NCBI GenBank assembly: GCA_008694505.1
Contig: VZDJ01000116.1
Span: forward strand, 21,575,027-21,639,026
DNA length: 64,000 nucleotides
Direction: 5' to 3'
From: Cyanoderma ruficeps
Lineage: Eukaryota > Chordata > Aves > Passeriformes > Timaliidae
Below are positions 12,548 through 26,500 of this stretch, piece by piece; positions within the stretch are counted from its first letter, which is position 1, and every line of letters starts with the position of its first letter. The notes under the pieces are model-generated. The model saw nothing but the letters and a program-made list of their open reading frames with translations, searched no databases and was not told where the DNA came from. A program made the translations under genes and the position numbers.

Positions 12548-13569
12548 CTCATGCCTTGAATGGCCCTGGGCTTGTAGCAATTTGATCAGGTAGCAATGGG
12601 CAGAGTCTTGGGCCTGAACCTCTGAAAACAAGGTGCAGTTTAGGAGAAAAAGACATGTTACAGGTTAAGTGTGAAAGGAAAAAGTTTCAACATACAGTAC
12701 TATGTCCCACAGTGCAATTCTTGTCTGACTGCTCTGTATTTTTCTGCTTACTGCACTAGTGCAGATCTTAGAAATCCCAAAAACCTTGCATCAAACCTTG
12801 TAGACTGAAACTGCTGCCTCCACTGCTCCAGTCTGAGAGTTATTTTTTGGTATGGGCCATTGCTCAAAGTGCTGTGATAGCTTTCCCTCTTGTGGGAATC
12901 ACCTTCCTCAAGCGCCTCATACTGCTCAGAAATGCAGAAACATCTCAAACATTTGAATTCATTCAGCATCAAGTCATTCAGAAACAAGCTGGCAACTTAC
13001 CTGCTTCTTTGGAGCATAGGTGAAGTTGCTGCTTTCTGCCTGTAAACTTCCAGAGCTGACGAGCACAGTCACCCATCAAGTTAGAGACATGCTCTGCACT
13101 TGTCAGAGCTTCCAAAGTGTGTGAGTTATTCCCTTGTATGGCACATCCGTCAGAACAGAAAGCACCATCCATATGATTAAGGTTTATGAGGTCTGTGTCC
13201 AAATACACTGACAGATTCAATATAAATCCCTGAAATGAAATAATATAGACACAGATCTCTCCAGAGATGTACACACTCTGAGAACTTCAAACCCCATCAC
13301 TGATGGGTTTAGACTGATTTTTTCAGGATGCTCTCCGCTAATTTGGAAGTCATTTAATGCCGTGTCATACAGATAATTGATTTGAACTGCAATTTGATAT
13401 GTACACATTTCCAGTTCTGCATTGAGCACATGAGCTACTCCTGTACCTTTTCTCCCATGAAAATGAGCTGTTTCTATTTCAGCCAGGACTGACTGTGGTT
13501 TTCCTGTTGCTATAGTAGGTTCCAAAAGTATGTTAGGGGGTAAAGGACCCGGCGGCTGTTCATTCACAA
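12548..13569 (-). pseudogene. Possible gene relic: cluster of exon-like open segments
   Basis: Read on the minus strand, four segments look more protein-like than anything else in the window. The first, about 13289-13569, is a long open frame with balanced composition (residues such as LAEIETAHFHG and TYQIAVQINYLYDTALND). The second, 13001-13229, lies between a fair acceptor (TTATTTCATTTCAG) and a consensus donor (GCAG/GTAAGT). The third, about 12797-12921, is an open segment rich in Glu, Gln and Arg. The fourth, 12548-12621, has a strong acceptor (pyrimidine tract ending TTGTTTTCAG) and donor (GAG/GTAAAT). Against a working gene: the gap between segments 1 and 2 would be only about 60 bases or less, segments 2 and 3 do not join in frame with the sites seen, and there is no ATG at the front. 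I recognise no family. It could be a decayed gene fragment, a few real exons of an unknown gene, or chance. Confidence 0.22.
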
Positions 13570-16500
13570 CTTACATATATAGACAAGCACTAGTTCTGAT
13601 CTGTTACACTCCTGAATTAACAATGCCTTTTAGGGGTAACACTGTGTTCTCCTCTATTTATGACCAAAAATTGTCTTAGCTTCTGAGCTTCTGCCTCTCA
13701 GAATTGTAATTTGGAAAGACAGGACAAAGATTTCTGCTGATTTCTTTTGTTGATTCACTTGATGAATTTATTGCTTCATATTCTGTTTATGAAAGTTTAA
13801 CTGTTAGTTTTCTCTTAAAATAACAAAGACAAATAATGGTAGGGTCTATTAATATTTATGCAGTGAGATACACATATGTGTAAGGCTGTTGATGTGCTGA
13901 AGATTTCTTTGTGGGTAATTTGAATGATCATCCTTTGTGAAACCACATATTCCTTTAGTTTTTACATGACAACATAGACATGTAACATTTTTTTGGGTGG
14001 TTATGGGATTAACGTTGGGGCAGAAAGTTATGGTACAGGCACATTGAATTTTGTAATGGAAAGTAAGAGGTTTTCTCTTAACCGTGAGGAAACACCAAAT
14101 TGGCAGTGGGAGGCCATTGGTCTTCTGAGGTTTTCACTGGTGGTGTTAAGTTCTATATTAAAGTTATCTTCATTTATCCTGTGTATTGCTACTGTACAGA
14201 ACATTGGTTTGGCTGCTTATAGCTAGTCTCTTGGGTTTTTCAAACATGTGATGTTACTGTCTTCCTCTCAAGCATTGTAATTGTGGCTTTTAATTTTTAA
14301 GGAGTTTTTTAAGTTCCTCAAAGGATCCTGGGAAGAACTTCAGTTTGTGGTGTATGTTGGCTTATAGGTTAGATGCTCTATGACTGCTTCTGAACTAGAC
14401 TTGTATTTTCACCATTTCTTTCTATTGAACTCTATTATCCATTTTTCATATGTAGTAATATATTAGTTCTCTCATTAGAAATGTGCAGCCAGCTCCAATT
14501 ACTCGTTCTTAGGAATAAACCATCCCATACTGAGATTCTGAGGAAGTTAGGATGAAGTCCATAAACACCTAAAGTTCAACCTAAGAACCCAGACAATGAA
14601 ATGTGATGTGTAAGTCTGTGGACAGAGATCCCATCCTGCCCATCACTTTTCAGAGCACTTCAGGAGAGAGCAGGTGAGTAAAGGAGAAAAGGATGCAGTG
14701 GCAGCTTTTGTGGAGTTGCTTTCTTTCACATTCTGTTACTCCATTAAGTTTGGGCAGTGTGTTCTGGGAAGTGCTAATTCTTTACTGAGCTCCAGTGAGG
14801 AAAAATATGAGACCACTTGCAAACCAACTGTAAGAGGTTATGTGCTGTTGTGGCTCCTCTAAGTCATGCTATTTTCAGCTCATTTTTTAAGACAAAATGT
14901 CACATTAGAAGTGCTGCAGTATGTGCTTTCAAAATGATGATGATTTATATTTTTATTCCTTTCTACAGACTTAATGGGTACAGAGATCGAAGAGTAAAAC
15001 CTTAATGTTAGGGTGCTATTTAAGTGCAGCTTTCTAGTGTTCATGAGACACTATTTTTGTACCCAGGGTAATGAACTCAGTCACTGAACATAACTTTTCC
15101 TTCCGCTTAGACGCGTTTATTGTACGTATTGTGTATCCGCATGTCTCCAGACATGCAGCCACAAATCCCTCCATGCTGTATTCCCAAACAGTTCCATAGC
15201 TCAAGTGCAATTAAGGGTCATCACATGGTTGTTTGGTTGAGGCAGTAGATCAAAGGCACTTTTATGCAGTTGAGGGGGGATCACTGTCTTGAATGACAAA
15301 GCATATGGAAACCATACATTTTTCTTCACCTGGTCTGTTTCATTTAGACTCATGTCTCCAGTCTTTGAAAGCCAATATTAAAAACATCTATCTTCCATTG
15401 CTAAGCTCTTGAATAGATGAAAAGAAGTTCAGTATAATAGAAGATCCCTTAAATTGACCACAGTGGTGTGTTCTAGTTGAGGAACTTAGTTAGGAATGAC
15501 TTGATCTTTGGTAGGAACATCTGCAAGAAGCTTCCACCTTAAGCAAGTCACTGGAAGGTTATTCAGACTTTGTAGGTAGTATTAGTAGACGTGGATTGAC
15601 CAAACATGGCATGATAACCTCAAAGAAGGATTTTGCTAAATATTAAATATTTTAATGTTCCTAGAAGAAGATGGGTATTATGGAGCTAAGAAGGAATATA
15701 ATTTTCAGTTGGGCACTGGAAACTTGGTTAGATTTTGGAATTCCTGGAGGAGAAACACTGGTATGATGTCTAACAGATAGTGACAGAGGTGATGTCTAAA
15801 TTAAACATTCATGCTCCTTCACATGGCTATTTGCTGAAATATTTATGTTGGAATATATTTCATTCTTTTTTATGATTAAAGTTTGCACGAAGAATGCATG
15901 TTTATTTATGCCTCAGAGATTAGGGTCAGTGCTGTGATATGAAAGGCAACTGATTAGATGCTACTTTGGTTTAACAATTATGTACTGACTTATTAATGTT
16001 TTGAGTTTAAAAATATATTATTATTTTTTATTTTCATAAACAAAACTGTGTATCTTGAAATCCCACAGATTTCTGTAATAGGATAGCTATTAGAAGTCAA
16101 TAAAAACCAAAGATGAATGAACTATTTAAAAGATAATCCTATGTTACAGATTGTAGGCAGAAACTTGAAAATAAATTGCCAGTTCTGTAAAGGTTAATAG
16201 TGGTAATTGGCAACTGTATTGATGGGTTTGCTTTTATCATAATAGTTCTTTAGATTTGATTAATATAGTATTGGGAGTAACAAAAATGATTGGATTTTTG
16301 CAGAATTTTCTCGTGTACTGAAGCTTAAATCTTTTCAAGTATTTTGACCATGAGTATTTCTGCCATCTGCTTCTCTCTCTTCAGTGACAGGTACCATTTT
16401 CAGTTCTGATCTCTGTAGGTCTTAATATGAATAGATTGGCATTCTTCAGATTTAGTGTTCCCTAAGCATCCACACATACCCAGACATTTTAATTTATTAA

Positions 16501-19500
16501 CAGAAACTAACAGAAACTTTTTTTGTTTGTTTTATTGTGGTTTTTTCCCATTCTGAATGCTGCTGCAAGTATTCCCTAAGTCAGATATTCCATTGCATTA
16601 CCTCTCCTTGTTTTATCATGCCAGCAGCTTTCCATCTTCTAGCTCATCAGAAACAGCCTTTTAAAGTACTTTCTGAGTTTTCCCCAACTCAGTGTTTGTC
16701 TCCTGCTCTTTATCAGGAGATTAGGTGCACATTCATGTAGCTAATGATGATTACTTCCATCAGCACAGAGTGGTTTTGGCTGTTCTTTCACACATAGTGC
16801 CTCAACAGAAATTAACCCTGCTCACATATTGCGAGTGTGATTTCGTGCTAGAACTGGAGTAATCTAATGGTGAGCTGCCACTGAAAGGCACAGGTACAGA
16901 CCTTGTCCTCATCTATACAATAACAGGTAATTTACTTAATACACACAGGGTAATTTGCTGAAACCTCTTGAGGTGCCATGAACTTTACATTTTGAGGTAT
17001 TTACACTTACCTAATTGAAAATTTACCTTGCAGCAGAAATGGCCATAATGGACTGAAATTTTTGTTCTTAAGTTTATGGTGTTACCTTTTGTTCCAACTT
17101 GATTCATTTTTCCCTTTTTTGACCTCTATTTGTTGAAAATCTTGTTATTGCTACTTGACTTGAGATTAAGTAGTGTTCATAAAATATAGCTGTATATTTT
17201 CAACATCAGTTTTTTCACTCCTCACCAATAGTTTGAAGAGTTGTATTACATATTCCAGTGTATTTATTAATTCCTATTGTAGAGGCTGACTTCGCAAATT
17301 AATTTTTCTCCATTGTTCTTTTGTCTGACATTTTGACTTGGACACCCTAGAAATATTTGCATAGTCCATTCACAGCTGTCAGTGTATCATGATGTTGTCC
17401 CACAAATTTCATATCCTTAGTTGCCCACCTCTCTTAGGGCACTGTTGGGGGTTTTTTGTGCCTAACATGAGAGTTAGTATTGAGATGCTTCTAAATGAAA
17501 GAATTTGTGTAATTTCCAGGCTATTCTTTCAGGAAGGTTGTTTGGATACTGGAGATTGGCTACCACAATTAAGTAACTCAAAATAACTGAAGGCAAGATA
17601 ACTTGAGATTCAGCTCAAGTTTGTGGCTCAAGGTAAATGTCGTCTACCTGAAGACTGAAGTTGCTTCTAACCCGAGTTGAAATTTTCTACAGAGTTGGCA
17701 TTTTCTACAAATTCTTATTTAACTTGAAGACTTTCTTTTGACATTGCAGACATGTCAAGGGTAAACTCAGTTCAATAATTTCATCATTAAACATTTATTT
17801 TAAGTTAGGTTCCTTCCTCTCCAGTGTCAGGAGACCAGTCTTCCTGGGCTAGCGCAGACATTTTTGAATATCCCCCTAAGTGAGCATTAGCAAGGAATGA
17901 ATGAGAAATGAGACATTTTGATGTTTTGAAGAGGCTGAAGGCAGACAAAATACAGTGTACTGAGGATTTTTGTGAAGGAGTACCAGGGCCTCTACTTGAT
18001 AAACAAATCCAAAACACTGAGATGAAAGCTTAGTTCTGGAAATAAATGAGGGCTTTTTGTTTGTCAGGTTTTATATATTGTAGCCTGCCCATTCTGGGAA
18101 CACATTGTTTTGAATTGGTTTAGGTAGAATTTGCTATTTCTTAAGCAGAGAGATTACCATGAACAGTTTATAGTATTTAATAAAATACTTCTTTCTGTAA
18201 AGGAAGATTTTTTTTTTTCCAACATGTCTCTGGAATGCTGTCATCTGTTACTTTCCCTAACAAGCATAAGAGGAATGAGCAGCTAACATGGACTATTAGA
18301 AATCAAGCTAGAGAAGCCAAACCCTTTTTCTTCACACGTGTGTTCATATTTTACGTTAAGACCAGTTATCTTCCTGTAATTCTTACTGGCTTACTGAAGC
18401 TTTTGTAAAGAAGATTAAATTTTCTTACAATGGTGAGATCCTATGTGCTTTGATAAGGAAATGCTTCTTTTCTGTAAGTCAGTTGTTAGTAATACAACAA
18501 TTATTTGATAATATTTCATTCACAATGGTGTGCTTAAAATAGTTGCTGCCAATTCCTTTTTTAGAAAATAATTACTTGTTTCTAAGATCCCTAAAGAAAT
18601 AATTATGTAATAAAAAAATTACATGACTGACGTGTTCATTACCTATAATAAGTGCAAGTATTCCTTGAATTTTTAAGCAATTTTGTAGGGTTTTATATTT
18701 AAATATTGAAACCTATTAAAATTGCCCATGGAGATTTGTGGGAGAGGTTATCTATGGGCCTCTGCTAATTAATTATGATATATTTTACTTCCATGTGATT
18801 TGTCACTACTAGTCCTGTAAGGACTACAGGAAAAATCATTTGTTTAATCTGACTGGGACCTTGTGGCATTTAATTGTAAGCATAACTGTGATGCAATAAA
18901 TCCAAATGAATTTGGACAGTGATTAACAGGGAGCTCCTTGATATGGTAATGAGATTAAAAAACTGGTTCCTAAGTGTTTCTGTAGATTTCATTAACATTT
19001 TTGCAACTAAACACTTTCTAGGACAAGAGTGGTTGCTTGTTGTTGACCAGTATACATTACTGGTTGAATGTAACCTTCATAAAGATATTTCTTTGTGTTT
19101 ATTTAGAATGTATAAACATTTTTATATATGTAAATATGTGTGTGTCAATGGAAAATGTGCAAAGAAAATAAAATATGGAAGATTTATGCTGTGTTTAAAT
19201 ACAATGAGCCAAACAAAAATACACCACAGAGTTAACCTTATTATTACATATATTTAGAAAATTCTAAAGTGTACTAGTGAACTGATCGCAGATATGTAGT
19301 TCCTGCTGTGAAAGCTTATTATCTAAGACACCTGCAAATATTTAGACATCTGCATAGCTTTACTACTGTGAGTAGTTCTACTGATTTTGTTTATTTGTTT
19401 GTGTCAGATTTATGCCCAAATTTGTCATTACATGGCACATTTACAACAAAAAAGAGGAAGGAAAAAAAATCAGAAGTTTGATATGGTTATTCAGAAAACA

Positions 19501-20500
19501 TATAGGTTGATCCTTTCAGGTGCTGTGTCATCACAGTGCTAGAAAGCTGAAGTTTTAAAGAGTATATGTATATTTTGGGATTTAGCAGAATTATTGCAAA
19601 ACTGTAGAGAAGAAAATGAGTACTTCCTTTAAAAGCATCAAACTGCTACTGGGCTTCAAGGCAGAGGAATTTTTTGCTTGTTTATTCTTGCAACTCCTCT
19701 CCTGCTTGTTTTAGTCTATTTCCAAAACTTGTCTCATCTTCCTCTGTGCTGATCTTTAAATGCACTTGATATGATCTCCAATTGTTTGATCATCTTTCTT
19801 TTCTGTATTCTTTTAATACTTTTATTGCTGAAATAAAAATTGATTTATTGGAAGAGCTAAAGCCTCATTTTTTGTAACCAGCATTCAAGTAGCAATGGTG
19901 CATTTTTCATATTCTGCTCTGGGAAAATGCTTTTCTGTGCTCTAGGACACATGGTTCAGTTCCTGCAGCTTCTCTGTTCCTCAGCATTAGGATTGCTAAC
20001 CAGAGTCACTTGTCATTGGAACTCTATTTCACCAGTAGGAATGAGACCGTGCCACAAAACAGAGACCTGGCAGAGGTTTTGTGACTTAAGGAACAAGCGA
20101 GTCGCGAATTTGATATTCACTACCAACCTTCCATGTGTTACATTTCCCTTTAGGCTCTGGCTCGGGGAAGTCTTTGCTGTAAGACACACGGAATTGGGGC
20201 GCCTGTTCATCTGTTTCTTTTACAGGAAAGGAGGGTGATACGGTTCAGTGGGAAGGGGGACCACTTAATAGGGGTTATCTCTTAGGGGATGCTGCAAACA
20301 TCCGGCTGCTTTATCTGCCTGGGGTTTCTGTGAGGAGCTGAGCTACTGCTGACTCTGCCCTCCAGAGGTCTGTTTGTCCTCCATGTGAGTTTGTCTACTG
20401 CATTCCTTGCACCCCTTATTCTGTGTGTCAGTCACTCCCTTAGCTCCCTCTTGTTTGAGCTGTTCCATGAAATCCTGAGGGAAGGAATTTCAGTGTGTCT
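13570..20500. other. Long AT-rich non-coding stretch, nothing recognised
   Basis: I see only unique AT-rich sequence with short frames. A 10-base word (AACAGAAACT) is duplicated at 16499-16518 and there is a 9-10 base T run near 18210. No transposon, RNA gene or conserved-looking block stood out. Confidence 0.5.
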
Positions 20501-23500
20501 TAGGGCTGATGTGATGGCAGTCCTGTCACCAGCACAATACAGGTTTCTTTTTTCTGTTTGCTAGCAGTATTCTAGAGAGAGCTTTGAGGCATCCAACCCT
20601 CCCACAGCTGCAAGGCAGGACCCATGATGCAAGTGGTTTAGCTACTTTTGTTTTGGTTTTAATCTGGATTGCAACTTCATACTTGGATTGATTTTTATCT
20701 TTGGGGAAGAAAATGTAGATTGTTTTACTAACAATGGGTAAACATTCATACCACAAATGGTGGTGTGACTTATATTCTGTTGCTGTCCCCCATGCAGAGC
20801 TCTCTTTGCCTTCAGTGGAAGCCCAGATGTGAAATGACGGTGGGAACTGGCCACAGGCAAAGCTGCATTTGTCTTGTAATGGGCTGGAGTAGAATTTGCA
20901 GTGGTGTCCCCTGAGCTCCCATGGCACTGTGATGCAACAGATTTATTCAAATCAGTAACTGAAGAGTTTTACTCAACTAAATATCAGAAGGTATTGATTG
21001 TACAGGACATTTGCTGCCATGTGCTGTCTGTCTAGAGGTTATTGCAGTTGCCCAGGTCGTCCCATAGTTTGTGTTACAGAATTTCATCAGCAAGGGTTGG
21101 AGTATTGACAGCTCCATGCCAGCTGAGGTCTTGGCGCCTACAGAGGTGGGATTAAACACATACTGATAGAAGTGCTGAAATCTGTAGCTCAGCCGTGGTT
21201 AAAGTAGTGGTTAAACAGCCAACAGTTCATTGTTTTGATTACAGCCATTAATTTAATGCAATCTTCTTGGCAGTGGCATCACCATTATTTCAGGCTGTGT
21301 GCAAGCTCAAGAACATAGTCATATCTTTGCAAATTGTTTTCATTTCATGTCTGTGAAGGTTTTCCCTGTGACCACAAGAGTCCTCTGACACATTTCTGAA
21401 GAAAGCTTAGATGTTGCAGTTAAGTATTGCAGCAGAGGGTGAACAATGGATCAAATTCTGTTTCTGCATTTTTATGGAATATGCAGAACTATGTTCAAAG
21501 GTTGCACAGCTGTAGTCTAAATGTGGTTTTTTTTCTTTTTTCTGTTGAGAGACACACGATAAAGCTGCTGTGAGCTACCTAGACCTGAGAGTTTCTTAAT
21601 AGCTTGTGGGAGCAGCTGCTTGCCAATTTTAGAGCATCAGTCTATCTGACTTAACCACATGTAGACTTACTGGCAGGTCTACTCAAATCAGTGGTGTAAT
21701 TATTTACTTCTTAAAGAGAAAACAGGCTTACATTATAATGACCTTACAATAACTTTCAGTTTTATGTGGAGAAAAATAAACAGTTGTCATTTCCTTGTTA
21801 TTTTGAGGTTTGAGCCTTTACCACAAAGGTTTTAAATATTTACTAACTACTATGGTCTCTGAAATTTCTCTCTTTAAAAATACAAGGAATTTATTCAAGG
21901 AAATCTTTCTTCTGCACCAAGCTTCACAATCTTGGTTGTAGGAATAAATATAAATTAATATCTTACCCCACCATTTTTCTTATTATTACATGAGTTTTAA
22001 TTCACTCAAAATGTTTATTTTTAGTATTTAAGCTGCCAGTTAAAATTTCAAAATACAAGGCTTTTTTTTTTTAAATTTGTGATATATCCGTGTTCCTAGA
22101 AAAAAAGTATTTTTGGCATTGGAAAAAGAAATAAGTTTGCCAGTCTCATATCTGAAAAACAGTTTTGCATCAGAATGCTCCCTGGGAGTTTAGTTTTGTT
22201 GATATCAAGGAAGCAGAGTAATGAAGTATTTCCTTATTTCTAATTTGTTAATGTTTTGGGGTTTTTTTATATGAAGCAAAGAGGAGAAAATGTTATCATT
22301 TACCCAAATATTAATTGTTCTCTATTTTTGTTTCTTTGCCTGACATTGATGATTGGTAACTCCATTTTTCCTTTTACACCTTTTTGTGTATTTCTAGTAG
22401 TTACTCTGAGATCTTGAACACTCAAAGGATGTTAAAAAGAGGGGAAGCAGTAATTTGGCTACTGTGAGGGGAGGCAGCAATTCTGGGGCTGTAGTAGGGC
22501 ACTAATGGTCTGGTGGATCTGGCTGTAGGAATCATGTGTGACTCCTGAAGCTTGTAAATAGTAGTGTTTTTTCCTGGGATATGCCATGATTTAAGCCATT
22601 TTTATTCCAAATGAAAATGAAAAGTTGAAATATCCTTTTTTTTCTTCCTTCACTGAAAAGGAAGCCCTGCAGAGTTTTGGCCTGGGAACAGTAGAATGTT
22701 TTGCGTTTGGAAATCTTGAAATTAAGCTTTCCAGTGTTGCCAAAGAATGTTGAACTATTTCATTCTGGTTAGACCTTTATTTTCCCAAATTGCTACCTGG
22801 CTCTATGGTAGTTGCACGGATAATGTGGAGTCTTGCTGCTGGAACACTGAAGGAGTTTGGCTTCCAAATAATGCAGTTCCACGATCCATCACATCCACCG
22901 ATCCAATGACTGAGTTTAAGATAAGACCTTGGATTCGGCCGCTTTTGTGAGGTCTGGCAGAGAAAATGTCACTGTGCAGGTGTTGGCTCATCGTGTCCAA
23001 AGAGTCTAGACTATGGGAAGGAAACTGTGAGCTCTTCCAAAAGCCTCTGTGTCACGTGAGCCAAGTTTGGAGGGTTTGTCTGATTCCTGCCTGTGCCAGA
23101 TGCAGAATGCTCACACATTTTGCCATTTCTGCTGTCATGATGACGATACCTCTAACAGGAAAGCAGGAGCCTTAGCAAGATACATGGAGCAAGAGAGGTG
23201 GGAATCTGACAGTAGCATCCTAAATCACTCAAATCATTTGCCATGCAGACCTGTTCTCAAGATATTGTTGGATAAAAATTCTTTTTTCCCTGCTACTCCT
23301 TCCATAGGAAAATGAGAGCACAGTATCTCAAGCTAAAGTATCTGAGTACCAAAATGAAACTTTTAGTTTTGCTTCAATGCCTGGTCTGTTTTAGCCAAAG
23401 ATTAAATTAAGGCAAAATTAAAAACTCTCAGTGAATTTCATAGCTGGCTTAGCACAAAGAGCGTCACAGTATTTGGAGTACTGTGGAATAGATAAAATTT

Positions 23501-26500
23501 AAATTTGTACTTGCAAATTATAGAATTAAAATAAAATCTTCAAACTTCAAAAACCATATGCCTTCCATTCCCCCCCGACACTGCATAAGCAGAGGCTCCT
23601 CCCCATGAGGAATTCTGTGTCCTGGCTTTGTGAAGTTTCAAAACTTTTGCAGAAATAGTACAAAAGTACTTGCCAAACATAACAGAAATCATGAAGTTTA
23701 TTTGCAATGCTTGATTTCCTTTTAGTCGAGATGATCATATTGTTTTTTCCCGAAGTGAAAGTGACAAGTAAATAATAGTAAAAATTGATGGGGAAAAGAT
23801 AGCAGCCCTCTTTGTGGTGGTATTGTGTATTGTGCTGTGCATTGATCACAGGTAATTCTCTTTTGGGCTGGAGATAGAGGTTGAAAGTAGAAGCTTCCTC
23901 CTTTGCTTTTGTCATCACACATTCTCAGTTCATAATCCAAGATGTGTGAGAGAGTTGTATTCTTGGAGGCCCAAATATTGCTCTGTATGTTTTAGCATCT
24001 CAGTATAGGTCTAGAGGTATATGCACTGTGCTAAACTGGGAATTGAGCAGTGGGTGGTTGTTTTGGTCTTGGTAATAGAAAATGCAAATCATTTTGGGTG
24101 GGGAAGGGAGGTATATTTTTGTGCAGAGCCCAATACTAGCAAGTAAATATTTACCTTGGAGCGGTAATGGCATGTTACTATGCTATTTCATTGTAGGATA
24201 AGTAAAAGGTAAATGTTTGCTTTTCAGTTACCCTCCCCAGAGCTTTTAATATAATACTCTTTAAAATCCTTATTCATATCATAAAAAGGCAGTTTTCTCT
24301 TTTTACAGGGAAAAAACCACAAAGACAACAACAATTCAGGCTTCCTTCAAGGCTCCACCATAGTGCCCATCCTGTAAGAACAGCCTGCAACACACTCCTT
24401 GTTAGTGTTTGTTGTCCTCAGCCCCTCTCCCTCAGCTGCTGGCGTGGCTGACAGTGGAAGGAATTTTGGTGCTTGTTTTTCTCATAGGGACTTCAGTTGG
24501 AAGTGGATTTCTGCCTCAAAGACTTGTCACTCAGAAGTGACTTGTGCCCATTATTACTTTTTTTTGTTTCTGCTGTTGTCTTGTTGGGGCCTAATGCAGA
24601 ATCCTACTGCCTACTTTGTAGATCCTCACCTGCCTTTGTAGTTACCTGGACTATAACAAATGACTGAACCAAGTTTGTCTTCAACAAAATTGAACCTGAT
24701 ACCTTTTAGACTTGCTCTACATACAAAAATGAGATGAATTTAGTGTGTGCCAATCACAATTAGAAAAGATACTCCAGCTATATTACCTTATTAGACACAC
24801 TTCTTTGCTACCCATAGAAGACTGTGAATGGTCGGTCATCTTTGCAGCTCTTGCGAGCGATTTGCCCTGTCTTTTGACAGAAGTGGAATTTTATTTTAGG
24901 TGACTTAATCATGGAGTCTTGGTAGAAGTGAGAATAACGATAGAGTCTGGTCTCTGACCTTGTCAGTGCTGATAACCCAGGCTACACATTCAGATTTCAA
25001 ACAAATGAAAGTTTCTGTCAGTAATCCTGAGGGTGATTTCCACAACTTCCTTGACAGGAGTATTGAGACAAGGAAGCTTCTAAAAACTTCTTTGGAACAA
25101 TGCTGAAAGATAAAGCTATCTGCGAGGGAACAGGTTATAATGAGGGTGAATCCCAGCATGGTGAGGGCAGCAGATAGTGATCTACAGAAAAACCAATAAC
25201 AGTACTGCCAAAAGCAATGGATGGACAATTGCCAAAAGTAATGGATGTTACTGTGTTTTGGCACAACATGTGGTAACTGGAAGTAAACCAGGAGTAGATT
25301 TTGTGTGCAGAGCTAGTCAGGAATTGTTATATTTGTGTACAATGTTTATTTGCTAGGCTTTATGGTCAACTTCATTACTCTTCATTTTATTCATTATTAT
25401 GTCACTGAGCAGTAACTTGTTAAAAGATTAAAAGTTCCAATTGGTTACTCATGCCTAAGGTATGTAAATGCTTTGCAGCTCCGACAGTAATTTCCTGACA
25501 TTCTGGCAATTTGCACTTAAATAGTTTATGTACCCACATATACTTGCACACCAGCACAGTGCAAGTCCATGAATTAGCTGAGTGTAAAGGACCTAATCTT
25601 GCAGTCCTGATGCACACAAATATCTCTCTTGTTTTTTTGGACTTGACCAGTTTAAAATGTCTGTATGAGAGGTCCTCAGAGAAGAGCAGTGGCTTTTTCA
25701 CAGCTAAAACAAAACAAAGCTCCTGTAAAATCCAAGGTGCAACAGTTAGTATGGAGGTTTTTTTCATCAAAAATTTCATCAAACCAGCTTTTCAAATAGC
25801 TCACCTTTGTTTATACACGTGCACAAATGCACATATGTGCACACAATCATAAGTGTAAGTCACTGTGTGTCTCCACATATACATATATTTTCAGGCTTAT
25901 AATTTTAAATCAAATTTCGCCCTTCTCATGCTCAACATGTTCTTCTAATTTGCATCTGGCTTTACAAATACTGCTTGTGAGTGGTGATAATTCTTCTGTT
26001 ACAAAATTGGGTTTTGATACCATGCTGCTATGTCCTCAAATCTAGCGCAAATGCTCACATTTTGAATCTTTATAGGCAGCAATTTCATGAGCACAAATTT
26101 ATTAAACTCTGCCTTGAAGTCGAAAATAAGGTGTCAAATACTCAGAGTAATTACTCTCTGCTTAGAAAACAGATTATTTCCTCAACCAGACCTGCAAAAT
26201 CATGCAATACAGCATGAACTTGGATAGTGCAAAGCTGTTGTGATGCTGCAGCCTTTTCTCACTAAGCTAAATTACAGATTTGGCCATAAAAGCAGGTTGT
26301 TCAAAATTGATGAAGTGCTTTTATGCAATTTATTGGTCTTTATATGGGGCCCCAGGTGTTCTTTTCTTTGGAATTTGGAATTTGGAAACCAAAAAACAAG
26401 GCAACACTTTGTCATTTAAAACTAGACAGAGATCAGATCTCGTAAGAGATTTTGGAGATTACTATAACAAAGATGCGTCTTTAAAAAAAAAGAAAATTAC

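Noticed and set aside
20526..20950. Two overlapping minus-strand frames of 133 and 102 codons
   Set aside because: They compete for the same DNA in different frames. Neither has a recognisable domain or flanking splice sites.
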